DNA of 64,000 bases, taken from positions 36,378 to 100,377 of the forward strand of contig NZ_BJNZ01000017.1 in the NCBI RefSeq assembly GCF_006539945.1, written 5' to 3'. Within the stretch, counting starts at the first letter, position 1. Each line of letters starts with the position of its first letter. Below, in pieces: positions 38,501-45,905 of the stretch. The stretch is from Cellulosimicrobium cellulans (GTDB lineage Bacteria > Actinomycetota > Actinomycetes > Actinomycetales > Cellulomonadaceae). The notes beneath the pieces were generated by a model. That model had not been told where the DNA came from. It did no database searches and saw only the letters and a list, made by a program, of their open reading frames with translations. A program made the position numbers and the translations under genes.

Positions 38501-39235
38501 GTCCAGGGCCTCGAGCTCACCGTGCCGGGCACGGACCTCACCTACACGCTCGGGGCACCGCCGGCGGGCACGCCCGACAACGTCGCCGCGAGCGGCGAGG
38601 TCCTCGAGGTGCCCGAGCACCTGCGCTCGGCCCGCCACCTCTCGGTGGTGGGGACGAGCACGCACGGCACGCACGGGGGAGGCCTCGTGCTCGGGTTCGC
38701 CGACGGCACGTCGCAGACCGTCGACGTGCGCCTCAGCGACTGGTGCACGGGCTCGCCCGAGCCCGGCAACATCACGGTCGTGAAGGCGGGGGCGCGCGGC
38801 GACCGCGAGAACGTGCAGAAGATCGGCTGCGGGCTCTACGCCACCGCGCCCGTCGCGATCCCCGACGGCAAGGTCCTGACGTCGGTCACGCTGCCGGACG
38901 ACGAGCGGTTCCACGTGTTCGCGATCGCGACCGACGCGACCGGGGTCGTCCCCGCGCCGCAGGTCGAGGTCACGGCACAGGCCCGCTGCCTCGGCGGCAA
39001 GGCGTTCGTCGCGGTGCGCGCGCTCAACACCGGCGAGCAGGCCGCCGCGATCGAGCTCGCGACGCCGTACGGCTCGAAGCTCGTCGGCGACGTCGCGCCC
39101 GGGGCGAACGCGTACCAGTCGTTCGCCACCCGCGCCGCCGCCGTCGAGGCGGGCGAGGTCACGGTCACCGTGACGACGCCCGACGGCGAGCCCCAGCAGG
39201 TCACGGCCGCGTACGACGCCGCCGCCTGCTCCTGA
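35552..39235 (+). CDS. secreted GH92 alpha-mannosidase 1
   Basis: The 1227-residue protein has a long signal region (RRRRAGAFVALATAASLALPL, then AYAA at about residue 55). The family 92 catalytic part runs from VDYVNPFIGTKDDGNTYPGA to about residue 760. The presumed acid is E607 in FHEGTAVQYQW and the base pair is D717/D718 in GNDDLG. GH92 enzymes are Ca2+-dependent inverting exo-mannosidases that trim alpha-mannans. A beta-sandwich follows, then a domain starting WIAGAFDNVG, and finally the two-cysteine domain (C1146 to C1226) shared with the next two genes. AAGGGGAG precedes ATG 35552. A hairpin follows the stop. Linkage preference is not predictable here. Confidence 0.9.
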   Translation: MRTDSAVNAARDPFLARTGAARSRPWRPGGRRRRAGAFVALATAASLALPLTAYAAPGLAASPTATSGTEAATGSDAAAAAVDGPLVDYVNPFIGTKDDGNTYPGAAVPFGMVQLSPDNGHNVGYDYDRTSVRGFSLVHLSGVGCGLGGPLPTLPTTGAITSTDYGQYALGFSHGDEEASPGYYRVGLQAPAGKIEAELTATARTGVQRYTFPATAQANVLLNAGQALNRVTESDVRVVDDRTVETRITVRGFCQDTEPQTIWTRTTFDRPFVAHGTWDGATVTAGSDAASGGEGRRGAYVTFDTTGGDLDVEAVTAMSYVGADGAAANLAAEAGTFDAVHDAARSAWEERLGLVQVAQGDQDDLRTFYSSLYRSFLAPNVGSDVDGRYRGWDQEVHAAEPDFTYYQNYSLWDTYRTQQQLLYLLAPEESADMALSLVRQGQQGGWLPRWGYGTVETNIMTGDPATPFLVSAWRQGLLAGHEEEAYAVLKENADGVPPADSPFNGRAANVEYLRDGFVPHEPARSGKPGDYDLQHGASATMEYALADAMLSTMARGLGHDEDADRYAARGQSYRNVFDPRTDNFRARNADGFFVGDADPAHSDGFHEGTAVQYQWLVPQDVPGLFDLMGGTDAAVERLDAFFAYDELVADPARVASEVWVNGTYDYYGWETYNPNNEPNLHAPYVYLWTGEPWKTTDVVRAASTLFTDGPDGVTGNDDLGTMSAWHVLSSIGVYPIVPGTDLWGLTTPLFDDVTITLDPEVFGRDTLHLTADGVAPDAHYTQSVSLGGEPLDRAWVTGEELTAAGTLDVAVGSEPSAWATDPAASPGAVVPADGTVERLFVGATPRQPVLTPGGQTDVAVQVVAQGAGTSSGTLEVTSDGAVTATTDLADWTAESDGLPATVEGTVTLAAPADAEPGLHTVRLVVRDAAGTEAVREVQVVVSGESWIAGAFDNVGIGDAGAANANLDGSGAYLLRDLLADLGAVQGLELTVPGTDLTYTLGAPPAGTPDNVAASGEVLEVPEHLRSARHLSVVGTSTHGTHGGGLVLGFADGTSQTVDVRLSDWCTGSPEPGNITVVKAGARGDRENVQKIGCGLYATAPVAIPDGKVLTSVTLPDDERFHVFAIATDATGVVPAPQVEVTAQARCLGGKAFVAVRALNTGEQAAAIELATPYGSKLVGDVAPGANAYQSFATRAAAVEAGEVTVTVTTPDGEPQQVTAAYDAAACS
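35561..35572. promoter_or_regulatory. LacI-type operator 2 inside the start of the GH92 gene
   Basis: GACAGCGCTGTC is a perfect 12-bp palindrome followed by AAC, identical to the right half of operator 1. It spans codons 4-7 of the GH92 gene. Its centre is exactly 126 bp from that of operator 1, twelve turns of B-DNA. Confidence 0.55.
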
Positions 39236-39237
39236 TC

Positions 39238-39275
39238 GACGGTGGTGCGGGGCCGCACGGTCCCGCACCACCGTC
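39238..39275. terminator. terminator between the two GH92 genes
   Basis: A perfect 14-bp stem (39238-39251 with 39262-39275) with a 10-base loop starts three bases after the stop. Only 41 bases remain before the next start, with no clear promoter, so it may allow partial readthrough or stabilise the upstream mRNA. Confidence 0.6.
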
Positions 39276-39316
39276 CTCCATCCGCGACCCCTGTTCCTTC
39301 GTCCGTGAGGACCCGC

Positions 39317-42300
39317 ATGTCTCGAACACCTCTCACGCGCACCACGGTGCGGCGTGCCGTCGCGGCGGTCTCCGCCACGGCGGTCCTGGCCGCCGGCCTC
39401 TCGCTCGCGCCCGCCGTCGGGCTCGCGGGCCCGGCGCTCGCGGCCGCCCCCGACCTCGTCGAGGACCCCGTCTCCTTCGTCGATCCGTTCGTCGGCACCG
39501 GCCAGGCGACGGGCGTCGTCGGGGAGATCAACAACTTCCCTGGTCCGTCGATGCCGTTCGGCATGATGCAGCTCTCGCCCGACACCCAGGTCTCCGTGGG
39601 CAACGGCGACAAGGCGTACGCGGGCTACCGGTACTCGCACCAGGCGATCCGCGGCTTCTCCATGACGCACGCGGCGGCCGGGTGCTGGATCTTCGGCGAC
39701 GTCCCGATCCTCCCGGTGACGGGCGACGTCGGGCAGTACCCGTGGGACCGCAAGGAAGCGTTCAGCCACGACGCGGAGAGCGCGGAGGTCGGCCGGTACG
39801 CGGTGACGCTCCAGTCGTCGGGGATCGAGGCGGAGCTGTCGGCCGCGACCCGCTCGGGCGGGCTGACGTTCGACTACCCGGAGGGCGACGCCGCGTCGCA
39901 GGTGATCGTCAACGCCGCGGGCTCGCTCGCGAGCGTGCGGAACGCGACGGTCCAGGTCGAGGACGCGCGCACGGTCACCGGGTCGGTGACGAGCGGCGGG
40001 TTCTGCGGCAAGAACAACACCCACACGACGTACTTCGCGATCGAGCTCGACCAGGACGCGCAGGCGTTCGGCACGTGGCAGGGCTCGACCGTCTCGCCCG
40101 GCGACCCGTCGGCCGACGGCAACGGCGCGGGCGCGTGGCTCACCTTCGCGCCCGGCGCGACCGTGCACGCGAAGGTCGGCATGTCCTACGTGAGCGTCGA
40201 GGGCGCGCGCGCCAACCTCGCGGCCGAGATCCCGGGCTTCGACTTCGACGCCGTGCGCGACGCCAACCGCGCCGCGTGGGCCGACCTGCTCGGGAAGGTC
40301 CGCGTCGCGGGGCAGGACGCCGACGACCTCACGATGTTCTACACCTCGCTGTACCACTCGCTGCTGCACCCGAACACGTTCACCGACGTGGACGGGCGCT
40401 ACGTCGGGTTCGACGGCGCGGTCCACCAGGCCCCCGAGGGCCACGAGCGGTACGCGAACTTCTCCGACTGGGACACCTACCGGTCGCTCGGCGCGCTCCA
40501 GGCGCTGCTGGCGCCCGACCGCGCGTCGGACATGGCGCAGTCGCTCGTCGAGGTCGCCGACCAGTCCGGATGGCTGCCGCGGTGGCCCGTCGCGAACCAG
40601 CACACTGGCCAGATGACCGGCGACTCCTCGGTGCCGCTCATCGCGAGCATGTACGCGTTCGGGGCGCGCGACTTCGACGCGGAGTCGGCGCTCGCCCACA
40701 TGGTCAAGGGCGCGACGAGCGCGGCGCCCACGGAGAACGGGTACGTCCAGCGGCGCGGGATCGAGACCTACCTGGAGCGCGGCTACGCGCCGCAGACCGA
40801 GGAGTTCCGCGGCGACCACCGCGTCGTCGGCGCGTCCATCACGCTCGAGTGGTCGATCGCCGACTTCGCGATCGGCCAGCTCGCGGCCGCGCTCGGCCAG
40901 GACGACGTCGCCACCGAGTACGCCGCGCGCGGCCAGTGGTGGCAGAACGTCCACGACCCCGTGACCCGCACGGCGGGCGCCCGGAACGACGACGGCACGT
41001 TCGTGCGGTCGCAGGGCGGCGGCGGGTTCGGTCAGGAGGGCTTCGACGAGGGCAACGCGGAGCAGTACACGTGGCTCGTGCCCCAGAACGTCGCGGCGCT
41101 CACCGAGGCGCTCGGCGGGCGCGAGGCCGCCGCGCAGCGGCTCGACGCGTTCACCGCCCAGCACAACGCCGGACCCAACGAGCCGTACCTGTGGATCGGC
41201 AACGAGCCGAACTTCGGCGTCCCGTGGCTGTACGACTACGTGGGCCAGCCGTGGCGCACGAGCGAGCTCGTCGACGAGCTGACGTCCACGCTGTTCCGCC
41301 CCGAGCCGAACGGCAAGCCCGGCAACGACGACCTCGGCGCCCAGGCCGGCTGGTACGTGTGGGCCGCCATGGGCCTGTACCCGACGACGCCCGGCACGGA
41401 CGTGCTCGCGCTCAACGCGCCGCGCTTCGACCGCGTCGTGGTGGACCTCGGCGAGGGCGACACCCTCGACCTGCGCGCCCCCGGCGCCTCGACCGGCGCC
41501 CGCTACATCAGCGGCGTCACGGTCGACGGCGCGGCCTGGGACGGGACCTCGCTGCCGCGCCACGTCGCGCACGAGGGCGGCGTCGTCGAGCTCGCGATGT
41601 CGACCGAGCGCGACACCACGTGGGGGACCGCGGCCGAGGACGCGCCGCCGTCGTGGCGCGGCGGCGAGTCCGCCGTCGTCGCCGCGGCGGATCCGGGCCT
41701 CGTGACGGTCGCGCCCGGCGGGTCGGCCGACGCGTCGGTGGCCGTGCAGCTCTTCGGTGCCGACGCCGCGGACGTGCGCGTCGCGGTCGACGCTCCTGAC
41801 GGCATCGGGGTCGGCGAGCCCGCGCTCGTCGACGACGACTCGGGCCACCTCACCGGGACGGTCCCCGTCCAGGTGGGTCCCGGTGTCGCGTCCGGGTACC
41901 ACGACGCGCGCCTCGTGGTCTCGGCCGGGGACGACGACGTCGAGGTGCCCCTCACCGTCCTCGTCGCCGCGCCCGGGTCGCTCGTCGCGGCCTACGACAC
42001 GGTCGGCACCGCGCCCGAGGCGAACCGCGGCGTCGGGAACTTCGACGCGGCCGGCAACTCGTTCTCGCGCGAGGCGCTCGCCGACGCCGGGCTCACGCCC
42101 GGGTCGGTGCACGAGGTCGACGGCCTGGCGTTCACGTGGCCGTCCTCGCCCGTGGGGCGCCCGGACTCGGTCACGCTCACCGGCGAGACCGTGCGGCTCG
42201 ACGCGCCGACGAGCCGGCTCGCGTTCGTCGGCGCGGCGACCGACGGGACCCACCGCGGGACCGCGGTCGTGACGCTTGACGACGGCAGCACCGCGTCCAC

Positions 42301-42802
42301 GACGATCGGCTTCGGTGACTGGGTGCTGCCCAGCGCCGACGGGTCGCCCGTGGAGGGCAACTCCGTCGTCGCGCAGATGAACCGGCGCAACGGCGACAAG
42401 GACAGCGCGTTCGTGTTCGCCACGGCCCCGTACACCGCCCCCGAGGGCCGGCGCGTGGTCGCCGTGACGTTCCCCGACGTCGACGACCTGCACGTCTTCG
42501 TGATCGCGACCGAGCCGGCCGCGGACGTGCACCTCGTGGACGTGACGGTCTCCCCGCGCTGCCTCGCCGGGACCCCGTACGTGGCGGTGCGCGCGGCGAA
42601 CGCCTCCGCCGGGGCCGTCGACGTCGACCTCACGACGGGCGTGGGCTCGCGGTCCTTCACGGCCGTCGCCCCCGGCGCGAACGCCTACCAGTCGTTCGCC
42701 GCCCGCGGCGCGACCGGGGACGTCGACGTCACCGTCACGGCCACGGGGGAGGAAGGGACGCAGACGGTCACGCAGACCGTCGTCGTCCCGCGCTGCTCCT
42801 GA
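39317..42802 (+). CDS. secreted GH92 alpha-mannosidase 2
   Basis: The 1161-residue protein has a classic signal peptide ending ALAA near residue 42. The catalytic part begins VSFVDPFVGTGQATGVVGEINNFPGPSMPFGMMQLSPD. E578 in FDEGNAEQYTW is the expected acid and D671/D672 in GNDDLG the base pair. It differs from mannosidase 1 at the substrate-side motif (NEPNFGVPW against NEPNLHAPY), so specificity probably differs. The tail has a beta-sandwich, a domain starting VAAYDTVGT similar to that of mannosidase 1, and the shared two-cysteine domain (C1082 to C1160). GAGGAC precedes ATG 39317. Confidence 0.9.
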   Translation: MSRTPLTRTTVRRAVAAVSATAVLAAGLSLAPAVGLAGPALAAAPDLVEDPVSFVDPFVGTGQATGVVGEINNFPGPSMPFGMMQLSPDTQVSVGNGDKAYAGYRYSHQAIRGFSMTHAAAGCWIFGDVPILPVTGDVGQYPWDRKEAFSHDAESAEVGRYAVTLQSSGIEAELSAATRSGGLTFDYPEGDAASQVIVNAAGSLASVRNATVQVEDARTVTGSVTSGGFCGKNNTHTTYFAIELDQDAQAFGTWQGSTVSPGDPSADGNGAGAWLTFAPGATVHAKVGMSYVSVEGARANLAAEIPGFDFDAVRDANRAAWADLLGKVRVAGQDADDLTMFYTSLYHSLLHPNTFTDVDGRYVGFDGAVHQAPEGHERYANFSDWDTYRSLGALQALLAPDRASDMAQSLVEVADQSGWLPRWPVANQHTGQMTGDSSVPLIASMYAFGARDFDAESALAHMVKGATSAAPTENGYVQRRGIETYLERGYAPQTEEFRGDHRVVGASITLEWSIADFAIGQLAAALGQDDVATEYAARGQWWQNVHDPVTRTAGARNDDGTFVRSQGGGGFGQEGFDEGNAEQYTWLVPQNVAALTEALGGREAAAQRLDAFTAQHNAGPNEPYLWIGNEPNFGVPWLYDYVGQPWRTSELVDELTSTLFRPEPNGKPGNDDLGAQAGWYVWAAMGLYPTTPGTDVLALNAPRFDRVVVDLGEGDTLDLRAPGASTGARYISGVTVDGAAWDGTSLPRHVAHEGGVVELAMSTERDTTWGTAAEDAPPSWRGGESAVVAAADPGLVTVAPGGSADASVAVQLFGADAADVRVAVDAPDGIGVGEPALVDDDSGHLTGTVPVQVGPGVASGYHDARLVVSAGDDDVEVPLTVLVAAPGSLVAAYDTVGTAPEANRGVGNFDAAGNSFSREALADAGLTPGSVHEVDGLAFTWPSSPVGRPDSVTLTGETVRLDAPTSRLAFVGAATDGTHRGTAVVTLDDGSTASTTIGFGDWVLPSADGSPVEGNSVVAQMNRRNGDKDSAFVFATAPYTAPEGRRVVAVTFPDVDDLHVFVIATEPAADVHLVDVTVSPRCLAGTPYVAVRAANASAGAVDVDLTTGVGSRSFTAVAPGANAYQSFAARGATGDVDVTVTATGEEGTQTVTQTVVVPRCS

Positions 42803-42807
42803 CCGAC

Positions 42808-42843
42808 GACGGGCCCGCACCGACCGCTCGGTGCGGGCCCGTC
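42808..42843. terminator. terminator after GH92 mannosidase 2
   Basis: A perfect 16-bp stem (42808-42823 with 42828-42843) with loop CCGC starts five bases after the stop codon. Confidence 0.65.
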
Positions 42844-42859
42844 CTCGTGCTCGACCGCC

Positions 42860-42941
42860 GTACCGCTCGACCGCTGTACCGCTCGAACGCAGTGCCGCTC
42901 GAACGCAGTGCCGCTCGAACGCAGTACCCGCAGTACCCGCA
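42860..42941. repeat. tandem 16-bp repeats plus 9-bp repeats
   Basis: Four head-to-tail units of the form GTRCCGCTCGAMCGCW occupy 42860-42923 (the third and fourth are identical). Two copies of GTACCCGCA follow at 42924-42941. They fill the gap between the mannosidase terminator and the phosphatase gene, 69 bases before its start. A regulatory role or replication slippage are both possible. Confidence 0.75.
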
Positions 42942-43010
42942 CGACCGCACGCCCGGTCGGTGTCACCGACCGCACCCACGCACGACCGACATCGACGAGA
43001 GGGACGACCC

Positions 43011-45146
43011 ATGACCGGTACGACGACGTACCCGGCCCCGCGACCCCGCGACCGCCGGACCACTGCGCCGCTCGCCCTGCTGGCGGCGCTCACGACGCTT
43101 GCGCTCCTGCTCGCCGCGGCGCTCCAGGCGCCCGCGGCGCGCGCCGCGGAGGCGTTCACGCCGACCGAGGTGGTCGGCGCCGGCACGACCTGGCGCTACC
43201 TGGACGACAACACCGACCCGGCCGCGGGGAACGCTGACCGGACCGTGTGGACGGACCCGGCGTTCGACGACGCGGCCTGGAAGACCGGACGGCCAGGATT
43301 CGGCGCGGTCAACGGGACCGCGAGCGGCATCGGTGGCGGCAACACCATCACGACGCTGCTCGACTACTGGATCACGCAGACCCCCAAGGTCGTCGTGCCC
43401 GCGTACTTCTTCCGCACGACCGTGACCCTCGACGAGGCGACGCTCGGCGCGATCACCGGTCTGCGCGGCACGCTCGTCTACGACGACTCCGCCACCGTGT
43501 ACGTCAACGGCGAGCGCGTCGCGGGCTGGGGCGACTCGATGATCACCCGGAACCTCCAGTACCAGGACAGGGCCGGCGCGACCGCGCCGCTGCGCGAGAC
43601 GCTCGTCATCCCCGCCGACGCGCTCGTCCCGGGCGAGAACACGATCGCGGTCGAGATCCACCAGTGCAACGAGACGAGCTCGGACGTCTACTTCTCCCTC
43701 GCGCTCTCCACGACGGACGACCCGTCGATGCCGTTCCCGCAGGACGTCCTCGACCGGACCTACGCGTCCGACGCGACGCCGTCGGCCCCAGCGGGGCAGG
43801 ACTGGTTCACCTGGATGCTGCGCGGGTTCGCCGACCTGCGCGCGAACCACCCGGAGATCCTCTCGCCCAACGAGCCCGGCCAGCCCACGAGCGCCAACGA
43901 CCTCGGCTCGCTCGCACGCAACAACGCCTACGTCGCCGGGGACCCGCAGGTGCAGCGCGCCCTGACCGACGGGCGCGGCTCGGCGTACGAGACCATGGCG
44001 GACGCGCTCGGCAGCGAGCTGGGGCCGATCTACCGCGACGCGCTCGCGGCGGGCCAGCTCCCCAAGACGAAGGCCTTGCTGTCCGGGCGCGTCGAGAAGT
44101 CGGTCGGCAACCACGAGCCCGCCAAGGCCGCGTACGACTACAAGCGCCCGTTCGTGCGCCTCGGCTTCGCGTCCGCGGGCGGTCACGTCAACGCGTTCGA
44201 GACCTCCGGGAGCTACGAGGGGTTGCGCAACAACGGCTCGTTCCCCAGCGGTCACACCAACCACGGCTACGCGCAGGGCACCGTGCTCGCCACGCTCCTG
44301 CCGGAGCTCGCGCCGCAGATCCTCGCGCGCGCGTCCGAGTACGGCGACAACCGCCTCGTGCTCGGTTTCCACTACCCGCTCGACGTCATGGGCGGCCGCA
44401 TGGCCGGGCAGAACATCGCGCAGCTTCGCTGGTCCGACCCCGCGTTCCGCGTGCTCCTCGAGCAGGCCCGGACCGAGCTCGTCACCGTGCTGGAGCGGGC
44501 GTGCGGCGACGAGGTCGCCGTGTGCGCCCAGGACCAGGTGCCCTACCTCCCCACCGACCAGGCGCTCGCGGTCTACGACCAGCGCCTGACGTACGGGTTC
44601 CCGCGCGTCGGTGCGGCGGGCCGCGAGGTCCGGGTGCCCACCGGCGCCGAGGACCTGCTGCGCACGGCGTTCCCCGACCTCATGGGCGACCAGCGGCGGC
44701 TCGTCCTCGCGGCGACCGCGCTCGACTCGGGCTACGCGCTCGACGTCGCGGGCGAGGCCGAGTGGCAGCGCCTCGACCTCGCGGCCGCCATGGCGGCGGA
44801 CGTCGTCGTGAACGCCGACGGCACGCTCACCGTGGACGGCGAGGTCGTGGGCGAGCCGACGGCGCCGCTCGTCGACGTCGAGACGTCCGCGCGGTGCCTC
44901 GCCGGGGCGCCGTACGTCGCGGTCCGCGCTCGCAACGTGTCCGACGGGGCGCTCGCCGTCGCGCTCGTCACCGGCGCGGGGGAGAAGTCCTTCGCCGCGG
45001 TGGCCCCCGGCGCCAACGCGTACCAGTCCTTCGCCGTGCGCGGCACGGAGACGGGGGCGGACGTGCCCGTGACCGTCACGGCGACCGGCCCGGGCGGCGC
45101 GACCCAGGAGGTCGCGCGGGACGTCGCCGTCCCGGCCTGCGGCTGA
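43011..45146 (+). CDS. secreted PAP2-type phosphatase
   Basis: The 711-residue exported protein has a hydrophobic signal (LALLAALTTLALLLAAAL, cut near ARA) and an N-terminal beta-rich domain of about 200 residues with WRYLDDNTDP and DPAFDDAAWKTGRPGFG, resembling galactose-binding-like modules. The phosphatase domain of the class A acid phosphatase/PAP2 superfamily follows, with K378 in YKRPFVR, H415 in SFPSGHT, and R448-H454-D458. It ends in the same two-cysteine domain (C629 to C710) as the GH92 proteins. It may remove phosphate from phosphorylated mannan or another polymer. GAGGGAC precedes ATG 43011. Confidence 0.85.
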   Translation: MTGTTTYPAPRPRDRRTTAPLALLAALTTLALLLAAALQAPAARAAEAFTPTEVVGAGTTWRYLDDNTDPAAGNADRTVWTDPAFDDAAWKTGRPGFGAVNGTASGIGGGNTITTLLDYWITQTPKVVVPAYFFRTTVTLDEATLGAITGLRGTLVYDDSATVYVNGERVAGWGDSMITRNLQYQDRAGATAPLRETLVIPADALVPGENTIAVEIHQCNETSSDVYFSLALSTTDDPSMPFPQDVLDRTYASDATPSAPAGQDWFTWMLRGFADLRANHPEILSPNEPGQPTSANDLGSLARNNAYVAGDPQVQRALTDGRGSAYETMADALGSELGPIYRDALAAGQLPKTKALLSGRVEKSVGNHEPAKAAYDYKRPFVRLGFASAGGHVNAFETSGSYEGLRNNGSFPSGHTNHGYAQGTVLATLLPELAPQILARASEYGDNRLVLGFHYPLDVMGGRMAGQNIAQLRWSDPAFRVLLEQARTELVTVLERACGDEVAVCAQDQVPYLPTDQALAVYDQRLTYGFPRVGAAGREVRVPTGAEDLLRTAFPDLMGDQRRLVLAATALDSGYALDVAGEAEWQRLDLAAAMAADVVVNADGTLTVDGEVVGEPTAPLVDVETSARCLAGAPYVAVRARNVSDGALAVALVTGAGEKSFAAVAPGANAYQSFAVRGTETGADVPVTVTATGPGGATQEVARDVAVPACG

Positions 45147-45152
45147 CGGACC

Positions 45153-45187
45153 GACCCGGGAGACGCCGAGGGAACGCCTCCCGGGTC
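45153..45187. terminator. terminator after the phosphatase gene
   Basis: GACCCGGGAG (45153-45162) pairs perfectly with CTCCCGGGTC (45178-45187), 6 bases after the stop. Confidence 0.6.
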
Positions 45188-45302
45188 ACTCGCCCGGGTC
45201 GTTCCTGGGTCGGCTCGCGGGGCGGGGCTGCACGGTCGAGACCACCTGGCGCTCCGCCGGCACGTCGGGCACGCTGGTGCCCCCACCGACGACGGAGGCG
45301 CA

Positions 45303-45896
45303 GTGACCGAGGAGTACCAGGGAAAGCCGGCGTTCCACGCGCAGACTCCGCGGGAGTGGCGGGTGTGGCTCACCGAGCACCACGACGACCCCGAGCCCGG
45401 GGTGTGGCTCCTCACCTGGCGGCGCGAGAGCGGCCGCGCGACCTACGGGTACGAGCCCTGGATCGAGGAGGCGCTGTCCTACGGCTGGATCGACGGGCAG
45501 GCCGCGACGGTCGACGCCGACCGGCACGCGCTCTGGTTCACGCGCCGCCGCCGCGGCAGCCGCTGGACCCGGTTGAGCAAGGAGCGCGTCGCGCGCATCG
45601 AGGCGGACGGGCGCATGACCGACGCCGGGCGCGCCGTCGTGGACGCGGCGAAGGCCGACGGGTCGTGGACGCGGCACGACGACGCCGAGGCCCTCGTGGT
45701 GCCCGACGACCTCGGCGCGGCGCTCGCCGAGAGGGCGGGTGCTCGCGAGCACTTCGACGCGTTCACGCCCGGGGTCCGGCGGTCGATCCTCGGCTGGATC
45801 GTCGAGGCGAAGCGGCCGGAGACCCGCGCGCGCCGGATCGCGGAGACCGCCGAGCAGGCCGAGCAGGGCGTCGCGGCCCACCAGCCGCGCCGCTAG
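45303..45896 (+). CDS. YdeI/OmpD-associated family protein
   Basis: The 197-residue protein has the family layout: PREWRVWLTEHHDDPEPGVWLLTWRRESG, the conserved YEPWIEEALSYGWIDGQAATVD, and a helical C-terminal half ending IVEAKRPETRARRIAETAEQAEQG. The family is annotated as bacteriocin-protection related, but the biochemical role is unknown. GTG 45303 follows GGAGGCGCA. It is convergent with the HTH regulator, with only nine bases between the stops. Start and length are normal. Confidence 0.8.
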   Translation: MTEEYQGKPAFHAQTPREWRVWLTEHHDDPEPGVWLLTWRRESGRATYGYEPWIEEALSYGWIDGQAATVDADRHALWFTRRRRGSRWTRLSKERVARIEADGRMTDAGRAVVDAAKADGSWTRHDDAEALVVPDDLGAALAERAGAREHFDAFTPGVRRSILGWIVEAKRPETRARRIAETAEQAEQGVAAHQPRR

Positions 45897-45905
45897 CCCG
45901 AACGC

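Noticed and set aside
39317..42802. GH92 protein 2 as a mannose-1-phosphate-6-mannose diesterase
   Set aside because: The glutamate at the acid position (E578) is retained, whereas the known diesterase lacks it as far as I recall.
42860..42941. Short regular repeats as a possible CRISPR array
   Set aside because: The units are contiguous, 16 bp, without unique spacers, and no cas gene is near.
34838..43186. A minus-strand open frame of about 2,780 codons opposite the helicase start and the GH92 genes
   Set aside because: It is the antisense of strongly conserved coding sequence, is made mostly of Arg, Val, Asp and Gly, and has no domain. Long antisense frames are expected at this GC content.
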